A DNA stretch of 64,000 bases from Ctenosaura bakeri (lineage: Eukaryota > Chordata > Lepidosauria > Squamata > Iguanidae). The position numbers were made by a program, and so were the translations under genes. The DNA is taken from contig CAOLHI010001040.1 in NCBI GenBank assembly GCA_948474755.1, positions 124,001 through 188,000 on the forward strand. The letters are read 5' to 3'. Of the stretch, positions 1 to 10,520 are shown in pieces. Below the pieces are notes generated by a model. That model was not told the DNA's origin, ran no database searches, and saw only the letters and a list, made by a program, of their open reading frames with translations. Within the stretch, counting starts at the first letter, position 1; the number at the start of each line of letters is the position of its first letter.

Positions 1-840
1 CAACTCTTCTTCCCATATAGGTAAATATCACCCTGTCAAGGTTGTTGCTGGGCAGGCAAAGTTTTCCTATGAGTGGATGGCAGAGAGAAGAGGCAATGTG
101 GCCAGATAGCCAGGTGCATGGCCAGCAGGATTGTTATAGCTATGTCATATGTATTAGAGAAGGCCACACGTCAGAGTACTGATTGGGTCACCCCACTTGT
201 TCCAGGGTGACAAGGTAGCATAAAAAGGCTGATGTTTGCCTTGACCAGCTGCCAGTTAGATGCCCTAGCTGGGCCTGCCATTCCATTAGTGGTATACTGA
301 TTGTAAGGGGAGATGCTGCCCAATTTTTCTTTGTTATCTTCTGTTTTTCCTCTTTGTCTAATTGCTGGAAAGCTAGCATGTTTTTGCTAAGCCTTATCTT
401 AGAGTGCAGCAATAAATCAGTACTCTAAGTCTTACTTAATAAGCCTCTGGAATTTTTTCTGCTTCACTGGGACTCTCTGCTGTGGCAAAGCCTTGCTTCA
501 CAGATAGCATCTTGCTCATGCTGAGAGGAGCCAAATCCTGCCAACCCTGATACTTTGCCCTAACTCCTCACTATCCAATTTTTCCTCCCTTTCCCTCAGC
601 TAGCCTTGTATGATTGCAAGACTGCTTGGATCTCATGTATATGTGATTGTTAATTCCTCCAATAAAACATTTTTTTTTAATCTCTGGCTTGTGTTCCTGC
701 ATTAATACCAATATACACAGGAGTAAAAGATCCTGTTAGGTTACCTGCCTCTTGCAGGCCTCCCCTTTGAACTAATATTCCCCACTGTTTCACAGAGGCA
801 CTGGCATCACAAGTGGACCTCTGAGTCACCCATATCCTAG
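1..840 (+). mobile_element. LTR of a retrotransposon or endogenous retrovirus (copy X)
   Basis: This is an LTR-like segment whose left end lies outside the window. It has a TATA-like CATAAAAAGG near 225, a polyadenylation signal AATAAAA near 661 followed by a T run, then a U5-like stretch. The part from about 540 to 830 is clearly related to the minus-strand copy at 7690-8507 (shared GCTAGCCTTGTATGA, AATAAA, TATACACAGG, CAGGCCTCC order) and to the copy near 22.4-23.0 kb (shared TATCCAATTTTTC/TATCAATTTTTC, AATAAAA, TAAAAGATC). Short open frames here are chance. No gag, pol or env is seen. The class (ERV or Gypsy) cannot be decided. The boundary near 840 is where similarity to the other copies fades. 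Confidence 0.6.
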
Positions 841-2325
841 TCAGACTCTCAGCAGAAAACAGTTGGCCTCAAACAACAGCAGGACTTTAGGAGAAAAAAC
901 AGACTATTTTCTGTGTCCTTTTCAACACTTCTTGACCAGATGAAAGCTTTCAGGAAGAGCTGAGATAAGCCTGCCAGCTGAAGACCATTCATCTTATGAA
1001 GCTGAAATGTAGCTAATGGACTTTTTGCAAACTTCCCAGTGAGTTTCTGACCAGAAGGAAAACTCTAGATCTAGAACTCTGTGTCAGGCAGAGTAGAAGT
1101 GAAGTCCTTGAAGAATGAAATTCTTCATTCCTTTTTGCTTAATGTATTGAGCATGTAGACATCCAGCACTGATTTTCCAGGCTTCCTGACTGCAGCAGAA
1201 ATGCCACAAGAGTATCCAGTTTGAAAGATGAAGCTGTTTCTGAAGTCTTTCATGCTAATTCTCTTTTACATCATCACTGCAAAAGAGTAAAATTTAAGAA
1301 ATGGGGAGGCCATAAGCGCAGAGAGTAAGCTCCTCTGCATTTGGTCCTTCTTAGAAAACTCTTGGAAATACTGTGAGCCTTTTTTCCCCAAGAATTATAA
1401 AATCAGCTGGAAAAAGTCTACCAGTCCTTAAACATTATGGTGTGATGGTGATAATGTGTGTGCAAGAGAGAGTGAATTTGTCAAAGAGTGAAGTTATGGA
1501 GGAGGGATTCTCTAGGGATTCAATTATTGGCCTGCTTTCCACTGTGACAGATCTATTACTTCATTGTTGCCTGATCCCAAACCACTGCTTTTTCTGAACC
1601 CAGAAAGAGCTCTGCCATTTGGTTCTCTGGAGCTGGCCTTATGGACCTCAAGGAAACAGTGAAAGAATTTTAATGCTGAAGTTCAGGAATAGGAAGCTAA
1701 GGACAAAAGGTCAAAGCAAAAACAGAATACTACTGCAGTGGATAGTGTGCAGACTAGCACTGCAGCGGGATATAATAAACAGGAGAGAGGCTCTAGTTGA
1801 TTTTTTTAAAATCTCCTAATCTTTTGGCTGTTATTTTTCTTCTCCCAATTTGCAATGGCAGTTGCTACCTTCCTTAATTCTGTGCTAGACTGTTTCTGGC
1901 AAGAAGAGACAATGATACTGGCAATGGAGGAGGAACTAGGGAAAGGAAAACACTGGACAGGTGATTCACTGATCCTATTAAAGAAATGAGAGGGAGGAAC
2001 AAGATGCAGAGAAGCCCAGAAAAGAGAAAATTAGAGACAGTAGTAAAGGGGTGACCTTCTTTCCAATGTACTATAGGAGGAGGAGAATATATTGAAAGAA
2101 AAGGTTTGCCTTTACTTCTACAAGCTTCAAGTAGACAATTTTAGATTCAACTCACCTGGAATCCATTTCAGATTCTGGATCCTGGCTAGTTTTATCTGTA
2201 TTTCATTTTAAAACAATATTCAACTCTAGTCTTATTCCCCACGGCTGGCAAGAAAACTTCTATCCAGTACTTCAGATGGGAAAAGTAAATTTTTCTGAGA
2301 GCCAAACTACTTGTCTGAGAATTGT
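841..2325. other. Unassigned non-coding stretch
   Basis: I see no recognisable gene or repeat here. The two short open frames (1373-1597 and 1619-1819, plus) have no domain, no splice context and no recognisable composition, and are treated as chance. Confidence 0.4.
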
Positions 2326-2329
2326 GCAC

Positions 2330-3044
2330 TGGAAGCAATGGAAGGAACCCCAAGGCCATCTAGTATGACCTCCTTCATTGCAGAAATGCACAACTAAATC
2401 ACTCGTGAAAGATGTGCATTCAACTTCTGTTTAAAAACTCCCAAAGAAGAAGTGTCCTCCACCATCTCAAGCAGTCTATTCTACTGTCAAACATTTCATA
2501 CAGTAAAAAGTTTTTTTTCTGAATGTTTAGGTGAAATCTTTTTTCTTGTAATTTGAAACCATTGAACTCATTCTAGTCTCCGGAGCAGCAGAAAATAAGA
2601 TTGTCCCATCTTCTATATGATATCACTTCAGATATTTACAAATAACTATCATATTACCTCTCAGTCTTCTTCAAGTTAAACATAACTAACTCTCTAAATC
2701 ATCCCTTATAAGGCTTGGCTTCCAGACCTTTGGTCATCTTGCTTCCCGTTGTCTGGACATGTTAGAGCTTATCAATGTCATGCTTGAGCTGTGGTGCCCC
2801 AAACTGGACACAGTATTCCAGGGAGGTCTGACCAAAACAGAATCACACTGTGGTCTAGCTTGTGGTCTACTAATACCTGTAGAACTTCTTCATATGAACT
2901 GCTTTCAAGACAGGTGCCACCCATTCTATATTAGTACATTTCATTTTTCCTGCCTACATACAGTAGATTACATTTATCCCTGTTCAAATTTATTTTGTTA
3001 ATTTTAGCTGTGCTTTCCAGTCTGTCAAGGTCATTTTGAATTCT
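2330..3044 (-). mobile_element. CR1 LINE, 3' part (left half of a split copy)
   Basis: The plus strand reads as the antisense of a CR1 3' end: CCATCTAGTATGACCTCC at about 2355, then text matching the conserved antisense of the CR1 ORF2 end and 3' UTR (GTCTATTCTACTGTC, CTCCGGAGCAGCAGAAAATAAG, TGTCTGGACATGTTAGAGC, CAAACTGGACACAGTATTCCAG, GGTCTGACCAAAACAGAATC). In sense orientation the element runs right to left, with its 3' end near 2330. It stops at 3044, where an L1 is inserted, and resumes at 4641. It is degraded and non-coding. The plus-strand frame at 2759-3001 is an antisense shadow. Confidence 0.85.
3026..3044. repeat. Left target-site duplication of the L1 insertion
   Basis: The 19-bp CAAGGTCATTTTGAATTCT is identical at 3026-3044 and 4622-4640. 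It is CR1 sequence duplicated when the L1 between the copies inserted. The final T merges with the poly-T start of the L1, so the length is 18 or 19. Confidence 0.9.
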
Positions 3045-4621
3045 TTTTTTTATCATTTATTTACAACAAAACAAACAAACAATGTTTACATTCACATATC
3101 TTGTATAAAATCATTTTCTCCTATAACAACAATTATACATACTCTCCTACTTTTATCCATCCATCCTGGCTTCCCCCGGATGAGAGGTAGTAAAGTTCCT
3201 GAATAGTAATTCACGTGTCTGTCAGTCATTTAATACTTTACATATCCCCGCTTGTTACCTCTACAATTTTAAAAGTCAATATTAACCATCTTAATATCCA
3301 ACCATTGATTTCTTAGATATGCTATTACTCTTTCCCAGTCTTTGACAAATTTTTCTATATTTGCTCCTTTCAATATATATGTAAATCTATCCATTTGCAT
3401 CATGTCAAAAAGTTTCAGTTCCCAATCTTTCAATGAGGAAAGGGTCTTTTGTTTCCAATTTTGGGCTATTAACAATCTAGCTGCAGCCAACATATAAAAT
3501 ATCAGTTTCCTTGCTTTTTTCTCTAAGTCTTCATTCATCCTTGATAACAGATAAAGTTCAGGGGACATTTAAAATTGGAATCCTAAATTTTTTTTCTATT
3601 TGAATATGTATTACGGTCCAAATTTTTTTTGACTTTTTTACATAAACACCACTGGTGATAAAATGTACCTATTTTGGTATCGCATTTCCAACATTTATTT
3701 GAGCAGTTTGAATATATCTTTGATAGTCGTTCCGGTGTGAGATACCATCTATAAATCATATAAATTTTCTCTAATATCCTGGCATGCTGTATATTTCATT
3801 CTTTTATTCTAAGTTTTTTTCCCACTGATCAAACAGAATGGAGTGGGAAACATTTTGTGCCCATTTTAATTTGTTTTAATTTGTTCTTTCTCTGTATCCT
3901 ATTTCAATAAAGTTCTGTAGATATGTGAAATATATTTAGTTTTTTCTATTGTCAAAATTGTCATTAGGTCTTCTTCTTTTACTTGGTATCTATTCAAATT
4001 TAAATCAATCTTTAACTTTTCTCTTAATTATCTGTAAAGGAGCCAGTGACAATTAATTCAATTTTCATTTAATGCTTGTTGCAACCTAATTGTTATTTGA
4101 TCATTTTGAAGTTCAACCAAATCTTCATATTTAATCCATCTGTTGAACAAAACATTTTCTTTTTTATAATATGCTTCATGGGGGAAGATCCACTGAGGTG
4201 TTTTCAAACAACTTCTTAAGAAATATTTTCTCCATAGAAAGTAAGCCTTCCTTACGTAATGGGTGTTACATTCTTTGTTAGGCTTTGCTTTATTAAACCA
4301 GAGATAATAATGCCACCCTGACCACAGGTCGACCCCTTCCAGATTTAATAATTTTGTCTTGTCCAGCTTGATCCAATCTCTTATCCAGTTCAAACAGAAT
4401 GCATGGTAATACAAAACTAAATTGGGGAGACCCTTTCAAGTCTTGGATAGTTTTTAATTTTATTCTTGTTCCCCCCCCCATATGAATTTAGTAATCTCTC
4501 TTACCCAAGTGGAAATAACTTTGTTGTTATGAGTGATAGGGATTGTTTGAAACAGAAAAAGAAATTTAGGTAAAACAGACATTTTTACTGCAGCAATTGT
4601 TCCCAACAGGGAAAGATTATA
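3045..4621 (-). mobile_element. L1 LINE, 5'-truncated, inserted in CR1
   Basis: This L1 lies on the minus strand: a T run (3044-3051) marks its poly-A end and the 5' end is truncated at about 4621. It is bounded by perfect 19-bp target-site duplications, the mark of target-primed reverse transcription. It carries the C-terminal third of ORF2 followed by a short 3' UTR. Its insertion cuts a CR1 in two, so it is younger than that CR1. It is related to, but clearly diverged from, the L1 at 44832-46131. Confidence 0.93.
3269..4621 (-). pseudogene. L1 ORF2 C-terminal fragment, frameshifted
   Basis: This was the C-terminal part of the L1 endonuclease/reverse-transcriptase protein, after the catalytic palm. 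Recognisable blocks in order: [20 protein letters not shown] (about 4540-4600), [38 protein letters not shown] (about 4320-4410), a CWKC zinc-knuckle start (about 3681-3692), and a C-terminal LYLLSRMNEDLEKKARK...LKLFDMMQMDRF block ending at 3269. The frame shifts at a run of nine C (4471-4479) and again near 4430, with more breaks between 3568 and 4058. It cannot make protein. The frame at 4460-4675 begins in flanking CR1, so its first 17 or so residues are not L1. Confidence 0.88.
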
Positions 4622-4640
4622 CAAGGTCATTTTGAATTCT
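4622..4640. repeat. Right target-site duplication of the L1 insertion
   Basis: Second copy of the 19-bp CAAGGTCATTTTGAATTCT; see 3026-3044. The CR1 continues directly after it with GATCTTGGTCTCTGGAGTG. Confidence 0.9.
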
Positions 4641-5145
4641 GATCTTGGTCTCTGGAGTGTTATCAATTCCCCCACCCCAACAGTTTGGTAGCATCTGCAA
4701 ATTTTATAACCATGCCTTCTATTCCATCATTTAAGTAACGTATAGAGATGTCAACCAACACCAGGCCCAGGACAGAATGCTAAGAAACCCCACTAATCAC
4801 TTCTCTCCAAGATGAAGAACAAACATTGGTGAGCACTCTCTGGGTTCAGTCAGTCAACCGGTTATGAATCTACCTAACAGAAGTTTTGTGTAGCCCACAG
4901 GTAATTAGCTTGCCTGCCAGAAAATCATGGGAGTCCTTCTCAAAAAGTCTTACTGAAATCAAGGTATACTATGTCCACAGCACTCCCTTGATCTACCGAC
5001 CTTGAAACTATACCAAAAAAAAAGAGATAAGATTAGTTTGGCATGACTTGTTTTTAAATAACCTATGCTGGCTCTTAGTAATCACAGCACTCCTTTCCAA
5101 GTAAGTACAGACTGACTTCAGCTAATTGTTTATTTTTTTCTCTCC
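4641..5145 (-). pseudogene. CR1 ORF2 reverse-transcriptase fragment (right half of split copy)
   Basis: Read on the minus strand this encodes a decayed CR1 reverse-transcriptase segment. Motifs include KSCQTNLI, VDIVYLDFSK (palm motif A) at about 4960-4990, SSWREVISGV, and the palm motif C region [13 protein letters not shown] at about 4685-4720. The catalytic FADD of the family is here FADA, so a metal-binding aspartate is lost, and there are several in-frame stops. It joins in orientation and order to the CR1 part at 2330-3044 and lies upstream of it in the element. The 5' limit near 5145 is where recognisable similarity ends. Confidence 0.82.
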
Positions 5146-6474
5146 ATTCCTTGCTCTGAGAGCCCTAGTAGGTAAGCATCATTCATGAAAATACCAAATA
5201 TGTGTGAATGTCTGTTGTTGCTTTAAGTAGGAAACATGGCTGCGTCTGTATGTTCTGGAAGTCTGTATGTCTGTGATATCAGGTTTGAATCAGAACTGAA
5301 GAAGGCAACAGATAGTTAAAGGGCAATCCGCTGCTGGAGTTCAGTCAGTGAGTTAAGTGGTGCAACATATGAAACACAGCAAGGTATAGAATTCAACTGG
5401 ACAGAGCTGAAAGTATACTTCCTGAGATGAATCCCTTTTTGTGACCTCCATAGATTTCCTTCCTTTCATAGCTATGAGGAAAATGTTGTACACATGATGC
5501 ATTAAAAATACAACAAACATGGCACACTGTAATGTTACCTAACTGTTCTTTGCTTACCTCTAAACATTCTCAGACATTCTCATTTTAACTGTAGGATCTC
5601 AGTATCTAATGAATGAGAATCAGCTCCAAGATATCCACATAACCATTACTTCAAGTCCAATTGCAGACAGTACTCCAGGAAACAATGCCAACCAATCAGC
5701 ACAGGTATTTGTACAGATGCATGAAATTTATGCTCACTATGATATAGTTTTGAATATACATGTAACTTATGTGTGTTGTTTCCAACTTAAAGAGATCCTA
5801 AATGCAAAACTGTCACAAGGTTTTCATAGCAAGATTTGTTCAGAGAGAATTTGCTGTCCCCCTTGGAAGTTATTGTTTCCCTTAATGCTGGGTGGACTGA
5901 ATCATATCCGTTAATAGATAGTGGGAATGTACTGCCACAAAAGTGTCCCAGACACTTAGAGTATTTCAGGAGAAAATGATACTGCACATATCCTAAGAGA
6001 TATTTGCAGAAGGCAAGGTGATGGTGATAAAGTAAGGCTGTTTCTCAGGTTCTGTTGATGTTGCAACCATTTTACCTCATCCTATTTCTGCTGTGAAAAG
6101 AGACTACATTTACAACTCCTCCCCACATGAGCATTAACTCATTTGGAAACAGTGTCAATGGTACTATGAGAAGACCAGCTATGTGTCCCTCTCCAAAGTG
6201 GCACAGATTTTCTGTAGTGTTAATGATATGGGAAGAAACCTTGTTGAAGCAGTTCTATTCCACAAAGCAACATTGGCTCTAGGGATGTAAATCTTTGTAA
6301 ATTTCATTCTTGCAGACAAGTATGGCTTATTTTACCATTTTTCCTCCCCAGTGAAAGAAAGTCATTGAAAAATGCAGTTTTCAATGGCTATGTCCAATTT
6401 GGGACTTATTCATTGCAAAACACTACACATGGGCTTCTCTTATGCAGAAAATTTCATTTCTTCACAGAAAATAT
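5146..6474. other. Unassigned non-coding stretch
   Basis: No gene is supported. The 101-codon plus frame at 5609-5914 has no domain and no relatives in the window. The segment at about 6395-6480 (TTCATTGCAAAACAC, TTATGCAGAAAATTTC) weakly resembles the palindromic repeat family at 16.4 kb. Confidence 0.35.
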
Positions 6475-6925
6475 CCAAGTCAACTAGACTTTTAAGATCT
6501 ACATTGGAAGCTTTGGTCTCAGACTCACCATTTTCACAGGTATGTTTGATGAGGACATGAGAAAAAGTTTTCTCTGCAGCTGCTGCCAAGCTTTGGAACT
6601 CCCTTTCATAGGAGATACAGTTGGCTCCCTCCCTGTTTTCTTTCTACAAGCAGGTGAAGGTGTTTTTTTTAAAAAAAAAAAAGTTGGAGAGACCTTTGAG
6701 ATTTAAAAAACACAGCAGTAGTATAAGTGAAGTGGTTTGTTATATTTCTTATCTTTCATTATTATTTATGTGTTAGATATGTTTTTAACTGTTTTTAATC
6801 ATTTTTTTAAAAAAATACTGTTATTTCATTTTCCTTTTTTCACTTTTGTAAAATAACATTTTATCTTAATCTTGTTTTACATCTCAGCAGAAGGATAGGG
6901 TATACATTTGATAAATAAACAAATT
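6475..6925 (+). mobile_element. L2-like LINE, 3' end
   Basis: The plus strand matches the end of an L2-type LINE as found in squamates: TTTGATGAGGACATGAGAAAAAG, TTCTCTGCAGCTGCTGCCAAGCTTTGGAACTCCC (end of ORF2), then a T-rich 3' UTR with repeated TTTTAACTG/TTTTTAATC, ending in GGGTATACATTTGATAAATAAAC. The terminal GATAAATAAA tail places the 3' end at about 6925. It is heavily decayed with no open frame. Confidence 0.75.
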
Positions 6926-6930
6926 GTCAG

Positions 6931-7125
6931 AATTATAGCACCATGATTCTACTTTAACATCCTTGGTTCCAGCCTATGGAATCCTGGGATTTGCAATTTA
7001 GGGAGAGGTATTGAGAATTTTCAGTCAGAAAGCTGTAATGCCTACACACCCAAGGAATTCATAGAATGCAGCCATACATGTTAAAGTGGAATCATAGTGC
7101 TAAAATTTTGTAGTATGAAAGACTC
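6931..7125. mobile_element. Fold-back MITE, family B (copy B1)
   Basis: This is a palindromic, hAT-like short element. ATAGCACCATGATTCTAC on the left pairs with GTGGAATCATAGTGCTA on the right; CCTATGGAATCCTGGGATTTGC lies inside. The right end GTAGTATGAAAG matches the end of copy B2 (27139-27360). The left terminal arm is missing, because the element begins directly after the L2 tail. No coding capacity. Confidence 0.65.
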
Positions 7126-7689
7126 CCTACTAATCTGATTTGCATAGCTGATTAACTAATTTCAGGTCTAGACCAAATCTTATAAAGCATTTTGACCAAT
7201 TTCCTTCAAATCAATGTTGGCATTTTACAGTTAACACCACTAGGCCTTTGAGATGCTAGCATGCTCCAGGCATGCTGGATCAACTTAATCCTCAAAAGAA
7301 AGATAGAAAAGCAGGATTTTCAAGGATTTTTCAAGCTGAATTTCTGTCTACCCCCTGCATCTTGAATAGATTGTGTTCTTCACTGGAGTTCTTTTTTTCT
7401 CCCCTTATTATCTCTGCAGTGGCTCACAAGCCTCACTGAAGTTTACCAGTATTAAATTTGGGAGACTGAAATGTTTACACAGCAGAAAACACTAAGTGCC
7501 TCCAAGGATACCGAAGGATTCTAATAATATATTTTTCTGATACAACAAGTAATATGTCAGGGCTGTAAATCCAAAGGATGTGATGTGATATTGCTGTGAT
7601 GTGATATAACAAGTTTAGTCTCTCGCTCCCACAGAAAACAAAACAAAAACATTAGAAGAGTCATTCTGGATCAAGCAAAAGTGATACTC
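7126..7689. other. Unassigned non-coding stretch
   Basis: No gene or repeat is recognised. TGATGTGATATTGCTGTGATGTGATA at about 7580-7606 holds a local direct repeat only. Confidence 0.35.
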
Positions 7690-8507
7690 CAAAAGTTGGG
7701 GGACTTTGAGGTCCACCAACAGTGTCAGCGTCTTCTTAGAAACTGAAGGAATTAAAACTCAAAGGAGGCCTGTGAAAACAGAGGGAGGGTAACTGTAGGA
7801 ACTGTTCACCTGTGTATACCAATACCAACTGTAGGACTCTTGTTAAAGGTTTAAACAGGGTGCCTTTATTAGAAATTAACTGTCACACACAAAAAATCAA
7901 GCAATCTCATGAGTCATACAAGGCTAGCCGAGGAAGAAGTGAGAAAGGTTGGATAGAAAGAGATTTTGAGGGTGATATTTACAATCCAGAAGAAGGTTGA
8001 AGTGAAGTGGCTCAGACCACAGTCCAAGGGTAGCACAAGGCATGGGAATCTGGAGGCCAAAATAGAAAATAATAAACCAACCTGCGTCCAAAGTACTACA
8101 AATTGCCAGGGTCAGAGCCAGGGTTTAAATACTCCCCCCCTCATCTGTTGAAAGGGAGAGAGTTAATGGCTCCCAGACAGAGTAAACAAAAGGGGTCCAG
8201 AACAGGCTGATTATCTTACTTTGGGTGGCAAAATATGGAAGGGAGTCCTGACAGCCTCTTAATGTCTTGGTTGAGTAATGGGAATGGGGAAAGTTTCAGT
8301 AAGAAATGTGCACAGCAGAGGTGCTTGCCTACCATGCCTGGGCAGTTTTGTTAACTATTGTGTACAGATGTTAGGCCATTGACAGGATTACTGGAAGTCT
8401 ATTGGTGCTGGGCTTTCCTGCTTAATTCTTCTTGACCTTATGACCTGGCCATGCTGAGGCCATGCTGAACTAGCTAAGGTGTGCAGCCAGTGTCCTGGTT
8501 ATCACAT
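7690..8507 (-). mobile_element. LTR of a retrotransposon or endogenous retrovirus (copy Z)
   Basis: On the minus strand this reads as an LTR: it starts near TGTGATAACC (8507), has a TATA-like GTATTTAAACCC at about 8125, then a polyadenylation signal AATAAAGGC at about 7865. The R-U5 part resembles copy X at 1-840 (GCTAGCCTTGTATGA, TATACACAGG, CAGGCCTCC) and copy Y near 22 kb. Similarity continues past the first CA ends as far as about 7690, so the true 3' edge is uncertain. No internal retroviral genes and no clear TSD are visible. Confidence 0.65.
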
Positions 8508-10225
8508 GTTTCCCATCCATAAGTATCCAATTTTTATATGGAAATAATATTTCATGCCAATCTTGCTATCCCTCAGGATGGGGTATGTAACGGGTGGTAA
8601 CAAAAGACCTGTTCTGTCTGACATTCTGTTCACACAGCAGCTATAGGAAGTTTGTTTATGTACCTATGTTATGGTGTTGACCTCTCCCCAGACCATGATG
8701 ATGCTACTGTAACCAGGGCTATCTAATGTGTCTTTTGGAATAATCTTGTATAGATAGTGTCTGTCTTGTGCCAATACCAATGCATTCTCTAAAAACATAC
8801 ATGATAGACTTAAGATCTTTGCCAAAAAGCATAGAACTGTGATAGTCCAAATTGGAATCTGTACCTGCCTGTACAACTTTTTACTTAGTCAAAGCTGATA
8901 TGGGCATTCCATACTTTTCAATGGTCTGCTCTTTTGACAGTAATCAGAATTACCTGTCTTCTCCACTCCATCCATCCTGCCCATCTCAAAAACTCACCCA
9001 ATCAGACATGTCCTTGGGGAAAAGCTATTGGATCATTGATTGTGTAGGCATGCTTTACTCAGAAGTTTTTTTTTCCCCTTATCCCACCCACCCCCAATCT
9101 TTTTGCACTCCTCCTCTTCTCCCATTCCTTGCATTCTAACCATGCATGACAGTTTTTTGGGCTCATAGCAACCTCACTGCCACCCCAAATGTCTTAAATA
9201 CTGGGTTCTGCTTTTTCACAATGTCTGGTTTTCAACAGTGCTCTGGTCACTAATCTGTCAAATAAACTGCCATTACTGAGGAAAATGATGTGACACAAGA
9301 GGCAGCTAATAAACAAATATGGCTGCCTGGATTTAGGAGACTAACTCTTGAGGACTCTTGAAGCACATGCCTTGGTGCCTGGTAGGAATGGAGAGGAGAG
9401 GAGAAAGGAAGGCTGAATTGGAATTGGAGTAACCAACAAAGATAGAGAAATAATACTGGAGTGCAATAGTAAGTTTAAACCCCAAAGCAATGGGATAATT
9501 TTGTTAGGGGGAATGCAATACTCCCTACGATGGAAATTTCATTGCGGCTAACAGAGAAGATAACTGGCAGGCAGGCAGGAAGACAAATGCATGAATACTA
9601 GTATGTTTAAATCTATTTTTATCTATAGATGTGGAAAACCTATGGTTCATGGTACAGAGATGTGCCTCCAAAGTCTGGTTCAATATACTTGGTTTTGTCA
9701 GAGGATTTCCCCCCCCCCTTCTCCAAATAATATCTCTAAATGATCTTTCTTCCTGGCAGGCACCCTGAGTGGTTGTTTTCTTCTTGCAGTCTCCATCAGC
9801 ACAAGCAATTTTTCTGAGTGTACCTAGCATATTCAGTGACACTGCCAATACATTTGCCACATGATGGTTCCTTTAGCAGGGAAAGCATTAAACTGGTACA
9901 TTTGTTGGCAACAGCACTTGGAACAATCCTGTAGGGTATTTTCAAAGCCACATGGAACAGATTGTACTGGGAGGAGTGTTTCTTTTGACTTGAAAGTTCA
10001 AGCACAACGACAATAGGAAAGTAAATGTACCAGCAAATTGTTATCTCAACAAGGGTGCTGCAAGGTGACATTTTCACAAAAGCATCATTTTCGATAAAAT
10101 ATGACCTTTTAATGTTGCAATGACCCAAGTCAGGTTATTAAGATACACTTATAAACAGCAAATGTCCTACACAGAGCTGATTCTTAGTGGCCAGAGCAAT
10201 CTAATTTATAGATTTCTTGGAGACC
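8508..10225. other. Unassigned non-coding stretch
   Basis: I see no gene. The overlapping minus frames at 9525-10128 (about 110 codons each) and the plus frame at 8852-9139 lack domains and splice context. No repeat family is recognised. Confidence 0.35.
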
Positions 10226-10229
10226 TCCC

Positions 10230-10520
10230 GTAAAGCAAAGCCATAATCTGAAAAGCACTGGCTCACAAGAACCTTAATGAAAAAGGATTAAAATTGATTT
10301 TCAGTGTTTTGGCTTTGGCACAAAAGCCAAGTCCCTTCAGCAGCATTTTTATCTCTGAGAGACATTACTTATCTGAGCAGGTCAGGATCCGTAATTCATC
10401 AGATAAATAATGCATACGAATAACTAATATATTAATGGCCCACTCATTGTGAATGCAATCAAACACCACAACCTGTTTAGTGGTAGACTGCCTTGAAGCA
10501 ATCTGGAATTGAAGAACTTC
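10230..10520. promoter_or_regulatory. Candidate conserved regulatory element (inference)
   Basis: This AT-rich, repeat-free block is dense in short transcription-factor-like words: TTATCT twice and AGATAA (GATA-type), AATAATGCATA (POU/octamer-like), several ATTA/TAAT cores including ATATTAATGG, and ACCACA (RUNX-like). Such composition is usual in ancient vertebrate enhancers but also occurs by chance in AT-rich DNA. There is no direct evidence of function. Confidence 0.2.
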
